Shown: positions 24,452-31,702 of the stretch, piece by piece
Layout: every line of letters starts with the position of its first letter
Numbering within the stretch: position 1 is the stretch's first letter
Source: Streptomyces sp. NK08204
GTDB taxonomy: Bacteria; Actinomycetota; Actinomycetes; Streptomycetales; Streptomycetaceae
Direction: 5' to 3'
DNA: 64,000 nucleotides
Assembly: GCF_020400585.1 (NCBI RefSeq)
Contig: NZ_JAINVF010000016.1
Location: forward strand, 62,001 to 126,000
The notes under the pieces: generated by a model
Told to the model about the DNA's origin: nothing
Databases searched by the model: none
Seen by the model: only the letters and a program-made list of their open reading frames with translations
Position numbers and translations under genes: made by a program

Positions 24452-25663
24452 TCACGCCTGGCTGTAACCGTCCAGGAAGGTGCCGATGCGCGTCACCGCG
24501 TCCCTGAGATCCCCGATGCTCGGCAGTGTCACCACGCGGAAGTGGTCCGGCTCGGGCCAGTTGAAGCCGGTGCCCTGGACGACCATGATCTTCTCCTGGC
24601 GCAGCAGGTCCAGGACCATCCGGCGGTCGTCCTTGATCTTGAAGACCTTGGGGTCGAGACGCGGGAAGAGGTACAGCGCGCCCTTGGGCCGTACGCAGCT
24701 CACGCCAGGGATCTGCGTCAGCAGCCCGTATGCGGTGTCCAGCTGCTCCTTCAGTCGGCCGCCCGGCAGCACCAGGTCGTTGATCGACTGGCGTCCGCTG
24801 AGCGCGGCGGCCACCCCGTGCTGGCCCGGCACGTTCGCGCACAGGCGCATGTTCGCCAGGATCGTCAGGCCCTCGATGTAGGAGTCGGCGTGCGCACGCG
24901 GCCCGGAGATCGACATCCACCCCACGCGGTATCCGGCCACCCGGTAGGACTTCGACATGCCGTTGAAGGTGAGGGTGAGCAGGTCGGGGGCGATCTTCGC
25001 GGTCGGGGTGTGGGTGGCGCCGTCGTAGAGGATCTTGTCGTAGATCTCGTCCGAGCAGACCAGCAGGTTGTGCCGGCGGGCGATGTCGGTCAGGCCCTTG
25101 AGCATCGCCTCGTCGTAGACCGCGCCCGTGGGGTTGTTCGGGTTGATGATGACGATGGCCTTGGTGCGGTCGGTGACCTTCCGCTCGACGTCGGCGAGGT
25201 CGGGCATCCAGTCGGACTGCTCGTCGCAGCGGTAGTGCACCGCGGTACCGCCCGACAGCGACACCGCCGCCGTCCACAGGGGGTAGTCCGGGGCCGGGAC
25301 CAGGACCTCGTCGCCGTCGTCCAGCAGGCCCTGCATCGCCATCACGATCAGCTCGGAGACGCCGTTGCCGATGAAGACGTGCTCGACGTCCGTCTCGATG
25401 CCGAGGGTCTGGTTGTGCATGACGACCGCGCGGCGGGCGGCCAGCAGGCCCTTGGCGTCGCCGTAGCCGTGCGCCGTGGAGACGTTGCGGAGGATGTCCT
25501 CGAGGATCTCCGGCGGGCACTCGAAGCCGAAGGCGGCCGGGTTGCCCGTGTTGAGCTTCAGGATGCGGTGACCAGCTGCTTCCAGGCGCATCGCCTCTTC
25601 GAGCACCGGGCCCCGGATCTCGTAACAGACGTTGGCGAGCTTCGTCGACTGGATCACCTGCAT
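24452..25663 (-). CDS. Alanine-type class I aminotransferase
   Basis: A 403-residue PLP enzyme of fold type I, closest in motif pattern to E. coli AlaA-type glutamate-pyruvate aminotransferases. Landmarks are LKLNTGNPAAFGFECP, IGNGVSELIVMAMQGLLDDGDEVL, the PDYPLW substrate loop, and NPNNPTGAVY with the PLP-contacting Asn. CSDEIYDKILYDG holds the conserved Asp and Tyr, SMSKSYRVAGYRVGW-like MSKSYRVAGYRVGW holds the PLP lysine, and FRVVTLP carries the substrate Arg. It transfers the amino group between alanine and 2-oxoglutarate or similar pairs. Just past its stop, GGTCCGCAGGCCAC occurs twice in tandem. Confidence 0.88.
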   Translation of the reverse strand: MQVIQSTKLANVCYEIRGPVLEEAMRLEAAGHRILKLNTGNPAAFGFECPPEILEDILRNVSTAHGYGDAKGLLAARRAVVMHNQTLGIETDVEHVFIGNGVSELIVMAMQGLLDDGDEVLVPAPDYPLWTAAVSLSGGTAVHYRCDEQSDWMPDLADVERKVTDRTKAIVIINPNNPTGAVYDEAMLKGLTDIARRHNLLVCSDEIYDKILYDGATHTPTAKIAPDLLTLTFNGMSKSYRVAGYRVGWMSISGPRAHADSYIEGLTILANMRLCANVPGQHGVAAALSGRQSINDLVLPGGRLKEQLDTAYGLLTQIPGVSCVRPKGALYLFPRLDPKVFKIKDDRRMVLDLLRQEKIMVVQGTGFNWPEPDHFRVVTLPSIGDLRDAVTRIGTFLDGYSQA

Positions 25664-25788
25664 GCCGTGAGCTTACGGCGCGCTCATGTCTTATGCGTCG
25701 TGTTTTACGCCACGTGATCCCCCGTAATTCACGTTGTTATCGATGGCTGCTGTCTCAGGAGTAACTTGCGTCCCTAGAATCCATGGGC

Positions 25789-26634
25789 ATGTCCACCGAA
25801 CGCGAGTACGAGGTGGGGGCGTACGGCGTGCACGGACCGGTCGATGCAGCCGAGGGTCCGCCGAACGTGTACCACCCGCAGGCGGCCACGGCCCCGTCGT
25901 ACGAGGAGTACGCCGACCCCGCCGCCGCCCATGGCTGGCAGAGCGCCTACGACGAGACGCGCGAGCTGCCGCCTGCCGTGCTGTCCGCCACGGCCACCAC
26001 CGTCGACTCCGCCACCCCGCCCACCGCCGACTCCACCGCCGACTCCACCGCCGGCCCGGGCGCCGACCTCGATGCCGACCCCGATGCCGGCCCCGATGCC
26101 GGCCCCGATGTCGGCTCCACCGACGCCGACTTCGACGCGCAGGTTCCGCCGTTCGCCGGACCCGGCGAGGAGGGGCAGGGCCGTGCCGACCGCAGGCGGC
26201 AGCGGAAGCGTGGTGGCCGCCGCCGGGTGGCCGTCGTCGCGGGTGCCCTCGGCGTGCTCTGCGCGGGCGTGGCGATCGCCGGGCTGGCGGACTCCGGGAC
26301 CTCGTCGGGGCCGCGTTCCGACGGGCGCCCCAGCACCTCCGGCGACGCTGGGGACGCCACGAGTGCCGACCCGGGCGCCACCACCTCCCCGGCCGCCGGT
26401 GACGGCAGCCCCAGTGCCGGCTCGTCCGACGCCTCCAAGGCCTCCGGCACGCCGACGGGCGACGCCGCTACCGGCGCGAGCGGGCAGCCGTCGTCGACCG
26501 GCACCTCCCCGGCCGCCGGCACCTCCAAGGCCCCGTCGCCGACGTCCACGCCCGTCGCCACGACGCCCGACAGCACCGACTCCGCGGGAACGGGCAAGGC
26601 GCGCGGGCACGGCCCGACCAGGAAGCCGAGGTAG
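25789..26634 (+). CDS. Low-complexity single-pass membrane protein
   Basis: About 281 residues from ATG 25789 (an ATG six bases upstream is also possible). The N-terminal cytoplasmic part is acidic and Pro/Ala/Asp-rich, with near-perfect DADPDAGPDAGPDVG repeats encoded by GCCGGCCCCGAT units. A basic stretch (RADRRRQRKRGGRRR) precedes one transmembrane helix (VAVVAGALGVLCAGVAIAGLA). The outer tail is Ser/Thr/Gly/Ala-rich, typical of cell-wall-spanning stalks. No catalytic domain is present. It is divergent from the aminotransferase gene. Its role could be structural or a spacer, but this is only a guess. Confidence 0.6.
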   Translation: MSTEREYEVGAYGVHGPVDAAEGPPNVYHPQAATAPSYEEYADPAAAHGWQSAYDETRELPPAVLSATATTVDSATPPTADSTADSTAGPGADLDADPDAGPDAGPDVGSTDADFDAQVPPFAGPGEEGQGRADRRRQRKRGGRRRVAVVAGALGVLCAGVAIAGLADSGTSSGPRSDGRPSTSGDAGDATSADPGATTSPAAGDGSPSAGSSDASKASGTPTGDAATGASGQPSSTGTSPAAGTSKAPSPTSTPVATTPDSTDSAGTGKARGHGPTRKPR

Positions 26635-26763
26635 GCGCTCGCCCTCTCCATCGCGCCGATCGGACAGCGCGGCCCGGTGGGTGACGTGGCGTCAGGCCGG
26701 ATCAGTCGCATACAGGTCCTTGCCCGGGCAACCCCCTCTGACGAGAATGCCCATGACAAGACG

Positions 26764-26786
26764 GCGGCCGGAAGATCTCCGGCCGC
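26764..26786 (+). promoter_or_regulatory. Leader hairpin of the secreted protease gene
   Basis: GCGGCCGGA-AGATC-TCCGGCCGC is a perfect 9-bp stem ending 25 bases before the protease ATG at 26812. It may be a transcript hairpin (stabiliser or attenuator) or the end of the preceding transcript. Confidence 0.4.
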
Positions 26787-26811
26787 TCACGTCTGCAGAG
26801 GGGACCCCCAC

Positions 26812-27708
26812 ATGCGCAAGCCTCTCCTTGCCGCGCTCTCCGCCCTGGCCATCGCCGGGCTCGGCGCGGTCCCCGCCGTCGCCGCCCCGCACGCCGAGGC
26901 GGCCCGGTCGGCCCACTCGGTCACGGCGGCCGAGGCGGTCACGGCAGCCAAGGCGGTCAACTCGGCCAAGGCGACGACCGTCGACTTCGCCGGCACCGTC
27001 TCGCTCAGCAACTGCTCCGGTTCGGTGGTCCGCTTCCCGAACTCCGTCGACACCGACCCCGCGCTCGTCATGACCAACGGCCACTGCCTGGAGACCGGGT
27101 TCCCGCAGCCCGGTCAGGTCATCACCGGCCAGTCCTCCAGCCGCACCTTCGGCCTGCTGAACTCCAGGGGCACCAAGGTCGCCACGCTCCGCGCCAACCA
27201 GGTCGTCTACTCGACCATGACCGACACGGACGTCACGATCTACCGCCTGACCACCACCTACGCGCAGATCAAGAGCACCTACGGCATCAGCGCGCTCACG
27301 GTGAACGACACCCACCCGGTCGCCGGCACCGCCATCAGCGTCGTCTCCGGGTACTGGAAGCGGATCTACAACTGTGACATCGACGGGTTCGTGTACCAGC
27401 TGAAGGAGGGCGGCTGGACCTGGAAGGACTCGGTCCGCTACACCTCCGCCTGCAACACCATCGGCGGCACCTCCGGCTCCCCGGTGATCGACACCGCCAC
27501 CGGCAGGGTCGTGGCCGTCAACAACACGGGCAACGAGAACGGCGAGAGCTGCACGGTGAACAACCCGTGCGAGGTGGACGAGAACGGCAACATCACCGTC
27601 CGTCAGGGCATCAACTACGCCGAGGAGACCTACCAGATCCCGGCCTGTTTCACGACCGGCAACCAGCTGGACCTCAGCGCGTCCGGCTGCACCCTGCCCA
27701 AGCCGTGA
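26812..27708 (+). CDS. Secreted trypsin-like serine protease
   Basis: A 298-residue protein with a signal peptide (MRKPLLAALSALAIAGLGAVPAVA|AP). A short Ala/Val/Lys-rich propeptide-like stretch follows, then an S1-type chymotrypsin fold. The catalytic triad is visible: His in VMTNGHCLE, Asp in TMTDTDVTIY, and Ser in TIGGTSGSPVID. Several cysteines (NCSGS, YNCD, SACNT, ESCTVNNPC, ACFTT, SGCT) indicate disulphides outside the cell. GAGGGGA lies upstream of the ATG. Its last 35 bases overlap the end of the convergent D-aminoacylase gene, so antisense interference is possible. Confidence 0.88.
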   Translation: MRKPLLAALSALAIAGLGAVPAVAAPHAEAARSAHSVTAAEAVTAAKAVNSAKATTVDFAGTVSLSNCSGSVVRFPNSVDTDPALVMTNGHCLETGFPQPGQVITGQSSSRTFGLLNSRGTKVATLRANQVVYSTMTDTDVTIYRLTTTYAQIKSTYGISALTVNDTHPVAGTAISVVSGYWKRIYNCDIDGFVYQLKEGGWTWKDSVRYTSACNTIGGTSGSPVIDTATGRVVAVNNTGNENGESCTVNNPCEVDENGNITVRQGINYAEETYQIPACFTTGNQLDLSASGCTLPKP

Positions 27709-29326
27709 CGGCGGCCTGGCCGGGCGTTCGGCGGACCGACCGCCCGGCCAGGACGTCCGTCCGCCGGCCGTCCTCGACGACGAAACGGCCGTCGATCACG
27801 ACGTACGGGATCCCCGTGGGGAGTTCGCCGGGCGCGGCGGACGGGGCGCCGGCGGCGACCGTGGCCGGGTCGAACAGCACCAGGTCGGCCCGGTAGCCCT
27901 CGCGTACCAGCCCGCGGTCCGGCAGCCGCAGCCGGGCCGCAGGCCGCGCGGTGAGACGGGCGACGCACTCCTCCAGGGACAGCACCCCCGACTCCCGCAC
28001 GTAGTGCCCCAGATAACGCGGGAAGGTGCCGTACGCACGCGGGTGCGGTTCGGCGCCCCGGAGGATGCCGTCCGAGCCGCCGGTGTGGGCGCGGTGCCTC
28101 ATGATCGCGCGGACGTTCTCCTCGTGGCCCACGTGATGGAGGATCGTCGTGCCGAGCCGGTCTTCGACCAGCAGCCGGTGTGCGACCGCCCACGGGGTCT
28201 CGCCGCGCAGCTGCGCCGCCTGCCGGACCGTACGGCCCACGAAGTCGTCCAGGGCCGGGTCGGTGACTCCGGAGACCTCGACCGTGTCCCAGTCCACGGG
28301 CACACCGTGGTTGCCGTCCGAGCCGGTCACCTCCAGGACGTGCCGGACGCGTTCGGCGGTCGCCGGGTCGGTGAGACGGGCCAGGGTCTTTGCCGGGCCG
28401 CCCTCGCCCGCCCAGCCCGGCAGCAGCGCGGCGAGGGTGGTGCAGCCCGAGGTGTAGGGGTAGCTGTCCAGGGTGATGTCCGCACCGGAGTCCAGTGCCC
28501 GGTCGAGCAGGGCGAGGAGCTCGGGGGCGCGGCCCTTGTTCACGTCGAAGTTCAAGGTGGCGTGGGCGAGATGGAGGGGGCAGCCGGCCTCCCGGGCCAC
28601 GGAGACCATCTCCGCGTACGCCTCCAGCGCGCCGGCGCCGTAGGAGCGGTGGTGCGGGCAGTAGTAGCCGCCGTACTCGGCCACCACCCTGCACAGTTCG
28701 GTGAGTTCGGTGTCCGTGGCGTACCGGCCGGGGGTGTAGGTGAGCCCGGACGACAGTCCCACCGCGCCCTGCTCCAGCCCTTCCGCCACCAACCGCCGCA
28801 TCCGGTCCAGTTCCTCGGCCGTCGCCGCCCGGTCCTCCCAGCCGACGGCGAGCGCACGGACCGTGCCCTGCGGGACCAGGTAGGCCGCGTTGACGGCGAT
28901 GCCGCGGTCGAGCCGGTCGAGGTACTCGCCGACCGTGCGCCAGTCGAAGTCGATGTCGTCGCCGTACCCGTTCCAGCCGGCGATCGCCCGGCGCACGTCC
29001 TCCAGCGTGCGGTCGTCCACGGGCGCGTACGACAGCCCGTCCTGGCCGATGACTTCGAGGGTCACTCCCTGCGCCACCTTCGCGGTGTGTTCGGGGTCGC
29101 GCAGCAGGGCCAGGTCGGAGTGGGCGTGCATGTCGATGAAGCCGGGGGAGAGGACCAGGCCCTCCGCGTCCAGCTCGCGCATGGCGCTCGGGCGTTGGCA
29201 GCCGGCCGCGGCGGCCTCCTTGACGATCGAGACGATACGGCCGCCGTCGACCACGACATCGGCGCGGTACGACGGTTCACCACTGCCGTCGACCACGTCC
29301 GCGTCACGGATGACCAGATCCTCCAC
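27674..29326 (-). CDS. N-acyl-D-amino-acid deacylase (D-aminoacylase)
   Basis: A 550-residue amidohydrolase that removes the acyl group from N-acyl-D-amino acids. The metal site begins with GFIDMHAHSD. EVIGQDGLSYAP, GLSSGLTYTPGRYATDTEL, YYCPHHRSYG, HLAHATLN and ITLDSYPYTSG follow the family order. TTILHHVGHEEN and HTGGSDGILRG carry later ligands. It is transcribed after the D-amino acid deaminase gene with a 52-bp gap, giving a pathway: deacylation, then deamination. Its C-terminal about 30 residues are unusually Arg/Ala-rich and overlap the protease gene, suggesting that the stop moved outward. Confidence 0.9.
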   Translation of the reverse strand: MEDLVIRDADVVDGSGEPSYRADVVVDGGRIVSIVKEAAAAGCQRPSAMRELDAEGLVLSPGFIDMHAHSDLALLRDPEHTAKVAQGVTLEVIGQDGLSYAPVDDRTLEDVRRAIAGWNGYGDDIDFDWRTVGEYLDRLDRGIAVNAAYLVPQGTVRALAVGWEDRAATAEELDRMRRLVAEGLEQGAVGLSSGLTYTPGRYATDTELTELCRVVAEYGGYYCPHHRSYGAGALEAYAEMVSVAREAGCPLHLAHATLNFDVNKGRAPELLALLDRALDSGADITLDSYPYTSGCTTLAALLPGWAGEGGPAKTLARLTDPATAERVRHVLEVTGSDGNHGVPVDWDTVEVSGVTDPALDDFVGRTVRQAAQLRGETPWAVAHRLLVEDRLGTTILHHVGHEENVRAIMRHRAHTGGSDGILRGAEPHPRAYGTFPRYLGHYVRESGVLSLEECVARLTARPAARLRLPDRGLVREGYRADLVLFDPATVAAGAPSAAPGELPTGIPYVVIDGRFVVEDGRRTDVLAGRSVRRTPGQAAVTAWAGCSRTR

Positions 29327-29378
29327 GAAGGCTCCCCAGGAGTACGAGCTGCCGGCAGGCGCTGGAAGCGGGTGCGCG

Positions 29379-30644
29379 CTAGAAGTAGGTGCGGATGTAG
29401 TCGACGACCGTCCCGTCCGTCTCGGCCACCGGGATCAGCTGCCACTTCTCGAAGGTCGTGCACGGATGGGACAGGCCGAAGCCGACCCAGTCGCCGACCT
29501 CGACGTCCGCCTCCGGGGCGGTGCGCAGCCACAGGTGCTGGTCGGACAGGGCGGTCACCTCGATACCGAGTGCCGGGTGTTCGCCGCCGTTGCGGCGGAC
29601 CACGTGGGGCACGGGCAGGTCGAGGTCGTAAGGGGCGTCCCGCTTGCCCGCGTTGACGAAGGCCTGGCCGCCGGACGGACGGGAGACGACCTGGGTCCAC
29701 AGCCGGAACGCCGGCTCCAGGGCACCTTCCTCGGGGACCCGGTTGAACGGGGTGAGCCGGCGGTAGTGCACGTCGTCGTGCGAGACGTACGCACCCGAGC
29801 GCAGCAACTTCAGGACCGGCAGCGTCATGCCGGGGATCACGGCGAAGACGTCGGCGACCGCGTCGAACCACTCGCTGCCGCCGGCACTCACCACGATCTC
29901 CTCGGCCCCGGCGAACCGTCCCGCCTTGTCGAACTCGACGGCGAGCGCGACCAGCCGCCCCAGCCACTCACGGACCCGCTCCGGGCCGGCACCGGGTACC
30001 TGGGCCTCGTACCCCGCCACGCCCACCAGCCGCAGCGCCCGCGTACCGGCCACCGCGTCCGCGACCGCCCGCGCGTCCGCCTCCGTGCGCACACCGGTAC
30101 GGGCTTCGTCGCCGGCGGCCAGCTCCACGACGACGTCCACCGGCCGTGCGGCGCCGCGCAGGGCCGCGTCCATCAGCTCCACACCGCGCACGGAGTCGAC
30201 GTAGCAGACGAAGGCGAACTCCGGGTCGGCGGCGAGTTCGGCGGCGATCCAGCGCAGGGCGGGGGCGTCCACCAGCTCGTTGGCGAGGAAGATCCGCCGT
30301 ACCCCGAAGGCCCGCGCCACCCGCACCTGGTGCGGCACCGCGAGGGTGATGCCCCAGGCGCCGTGCTCGATCTGGCGCTGGAAGAGCTGGGGGGCCATCG
30401 AGGTCTTGCCGTGCGGGGCGAAGGCGAGACCGTGCCGGGCGGTGTACGTCTCCATGAGCGCCAGGTTGTGCTCCAGGCGCTCGGCGGACAGGGCGAGGAC
30501 CGGGGTGGTGAAGCCGCCGGTGAAGAGGTTGCGGCGCTGGGCGGTCAGCTCCGCGACGGTCAGTCCGTCGGCGTCCGGCGGCAGGCCCTTGAAGCGGTGG
30601 TCGATGCGTTCCTCGGCCAGGCGGGCGAGCGCTTCGGTGCTCAT
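29379..30644 (-). CDS. PLP-dependent D-amino acid deaminase (D-serine/threonine type)
   Basis: A 421-residue fold type III (alanine racemase-like) PLP enzyme of the DSD1/D-threonine aldolase family. The PLP lysine is in FAPHGKTSMAPQLFQRQIEHG. CYVDSVRGVELMD, VVVELAAGDEARTGVRTEADA and SAGGSEWFDAV shape the cofactor and substrate site. The C-terminal beta domain carries the likely zinc ligands in VGFGLSHPCTTFEKW. It would convert D-amino acids to oxo acids through an enamine/imine intermediate, which links it to the RidA relic next door. ATG 30644 has GAGGGGC upstream. It heads a two-gene operon with the D-aminoacylase. Confidence 0.85.
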   Translation of the reverse strand: MSTEALARLAEERIDHRFKGLPPDADGLTVAELTAQRRNLFTGGFTTPVLALSAERLEHNLALMETYTARHGLAFAPHGKTSMAPQLFQRQIEHGAWGITLAVPHQVRVARAFGVRRIFLANELVDAPALRWIAAELAADPEFAFVCYVDSVRGVELMDAALRGAARPVDVVVELAAGDEARTGVRTEADARAVADAVAGTRALRLVGVAGYEAQVPGAGPERVREWLGRLVALAVEFDKAGRFAGAEEIVVSAGGSEWFDAVADVFAVIPGMTLPVLKLLRSGAYVSHDDVHYRRLTPFNRVPEEGALEPAFRLWTQVVSRPSGGQAFVNAGKRDAPYDLDLPVPHVVRRNGGEHPALGIEVTALSDQHLWLRTAPEADVEVGDWVGFGLSHPCTTFEKWQLIPVAETDGTVVDYIRTYF

Positions 30645-30657
30645 GGAGCCCCTCTCT

Positions 30658-30686
30658 GCTGTTGCCGTTGCACTACCTGCAACAGC
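30658..30686. promoter_or_regulatory. Nested inverted repeats at the D-amino acid operon promoter
   Basis: GCTGTTGC (30658-30665) and GCAACAGC (30679-30686) form an 8-bp palindrome. Inside it GTTGCA (30667-30672) and TGCAAC (30678-30683) form a second. They lie 14-42 bases before the deaminase start, a typical repressor position. The regulator is unknown. Confidence 0.5.
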
Positions 30687-30741
30687 CATTTCATCTGGTG
30701 CTTACTGGTGTCTAGCATCTCGCCGGTACCGGCACGCCCGA

Positions 30742-30860
30742 ATGGGCGAGAAGCCCGAGAAGAGCCAGAAGAGCCAGAAGAGCGAGAAGCCCGAGAAGCC
30801 CGAGAAGAGTCAGAAGAGCGAGAAGAGGGAGAAGGCATAGAAGGCCAGAAGAGTGAGAAG
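30742..30860 (+). repeat. GAGAAG/CAGAAG microsatellite with a possible 32-residue reading frame
   Basis: Nine-base units such as GAGAAGCCC, GAGAAGAGC and CAGAAGAGC repeat about twelve times. From ATG 30742 to TAG 30840 they encode a 32-residue peptide of KSE, KPE and KSQ repeats, with no ribosome site. The purine-only composition is alien to the surrounding GC-rich DNA. It sits exactly where the front of the RidA-like relic should be. Confidence 0.6.
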
Positions 30861-30900
30861 TCCGCGCTCATCCCGAAGACCCACACCGCCCCGCCGGCGA

Positions 30901-31029
30901 AGTTCTCCCAACAGCCGCTACTGCGACGAACAGGGCCTGACCGAGCCGTCCGTCGCCCGGACGACCGTCTACGCCGGCCTCTTTGCCGGGCATCTCATCG
31001 AGATCGACGCGCTCGCGGTTCTCGGCTGA
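30901..31029 (+). pseudogene. C-terminal stump of a RidA-family (enamine/imine deaminase) gene
   Basis: In one plus-strand frame ending at TGA 31029 the sequence NSRYCDEQGLTEPSVARTTV then YAGLFAGHLIEIDALAVLG can be read. The VARTTV…LIEI arrangement, with the substrate Arg followed by the terminal Glu-Ile strand, is the RidA/YjgF C-terminal signature. Third codon positions are almost all G or C. There is no start or N-terminal two thirds; upstream lies the microsatellite. RidA proteins destroy reactive enamines made by PLP deaminases, so a gene here, divergent from the D-amino acid deaminase, makes functional sense. The assignment rests on about 40 residues. Confidence 0.5.
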
Positions 31030-31066
31030 CTGGTTCCGGCACAGGAAAGTCGTCCATACTGCCGCC

Positions 31067-31597
31067 GTGGAGCAGCGCATAGGATCGAGCAGCAAGCCCC
31101 TGAAGGGGGAGCCCGTCACGGGCGCCGGTTTCGACCCGGCGTTCATCCCGGGACTCACGGGCCCCGCCCCGGCACCGGCCCCGGAGGACGCGAAGCGGGG
31201 GCCAGAGCCGGAGACCGCGGAGGCGGGGACGACGGAGGCGGCGCCGGTGGAGAAGCCGGTGGCGCAGGAGGAGACGGTCACCGACGCGGACGACGCACCG
31301 CAGGACGCGGCAGGTGACGGTCCCGTCTTCGAGGCGTCCGACCGCCGCGCCAGGATCGTCGCCGACCACAAGGGCGTCCGCCTCAGCCTGGACGAGGAGG
31401 CGTGCGAGTTCCGCTGGGACGAGATCGCGGCGGTCGAGACGGAGTCCCCGCGCTTCGGCAAACGCTTCACGATCACCGTCCACACCCCTGACCGCCGCTG
31501 GTACCCGATCGAGATCGAGGCGACGGCCAGGGCCGGCTTCAAGGAGTGGGAGTCCCAGCTGGACGAGGTCCTCGACGCGTACTTCGAGGAGGCCTAG
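31067..31597 (+). CDS. Hypothetical protein with C-terminal PH-like domain
   Basis: A 176-residue protein from GTG 31067. The first about 90 residues are Pro/Ala/Glu-rich and disordered. The last about 80 form a compact beta-rich unit with a final helix (ARIVADHKGVRLSLDEEACEF … WDEIAAVETESPRFGKRFTI … GFKEWESQLDEVLDAYFEE), the pattern of bacterial PH-like domains. There is no signal or membrane segment. It is a type commonly seen in streptomycetes with no known function. It converges on the chitinase gene. Confidence 0.65.
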   Translation: MEQRIGSSSKPLKGEPVTGAGFDPAFIPGLTGPAPAPAPEDAKRGPEPETAEAGTTEAAPVEKPVAQEETVTDADDAPQDAAGDGPVFEASDRRARIVADHKGVRLSLDEEACEFRWDEIAAVETESPRFGKRFTITVHTPDRRWYPIEIEATARAGFKEWESQLDEVLDAYFEEA

Positions 31598-31702
31598 CCG
31601 GTCGCCCGGGACCTACGGTGGGCGTTCTTGAGCAGCTGCGACACCGCGCCCCTGTACCGGTCGAGGCCCGTTCCCCTGCGAGCGGGCTGAACGGCCGTGG
31701 CG

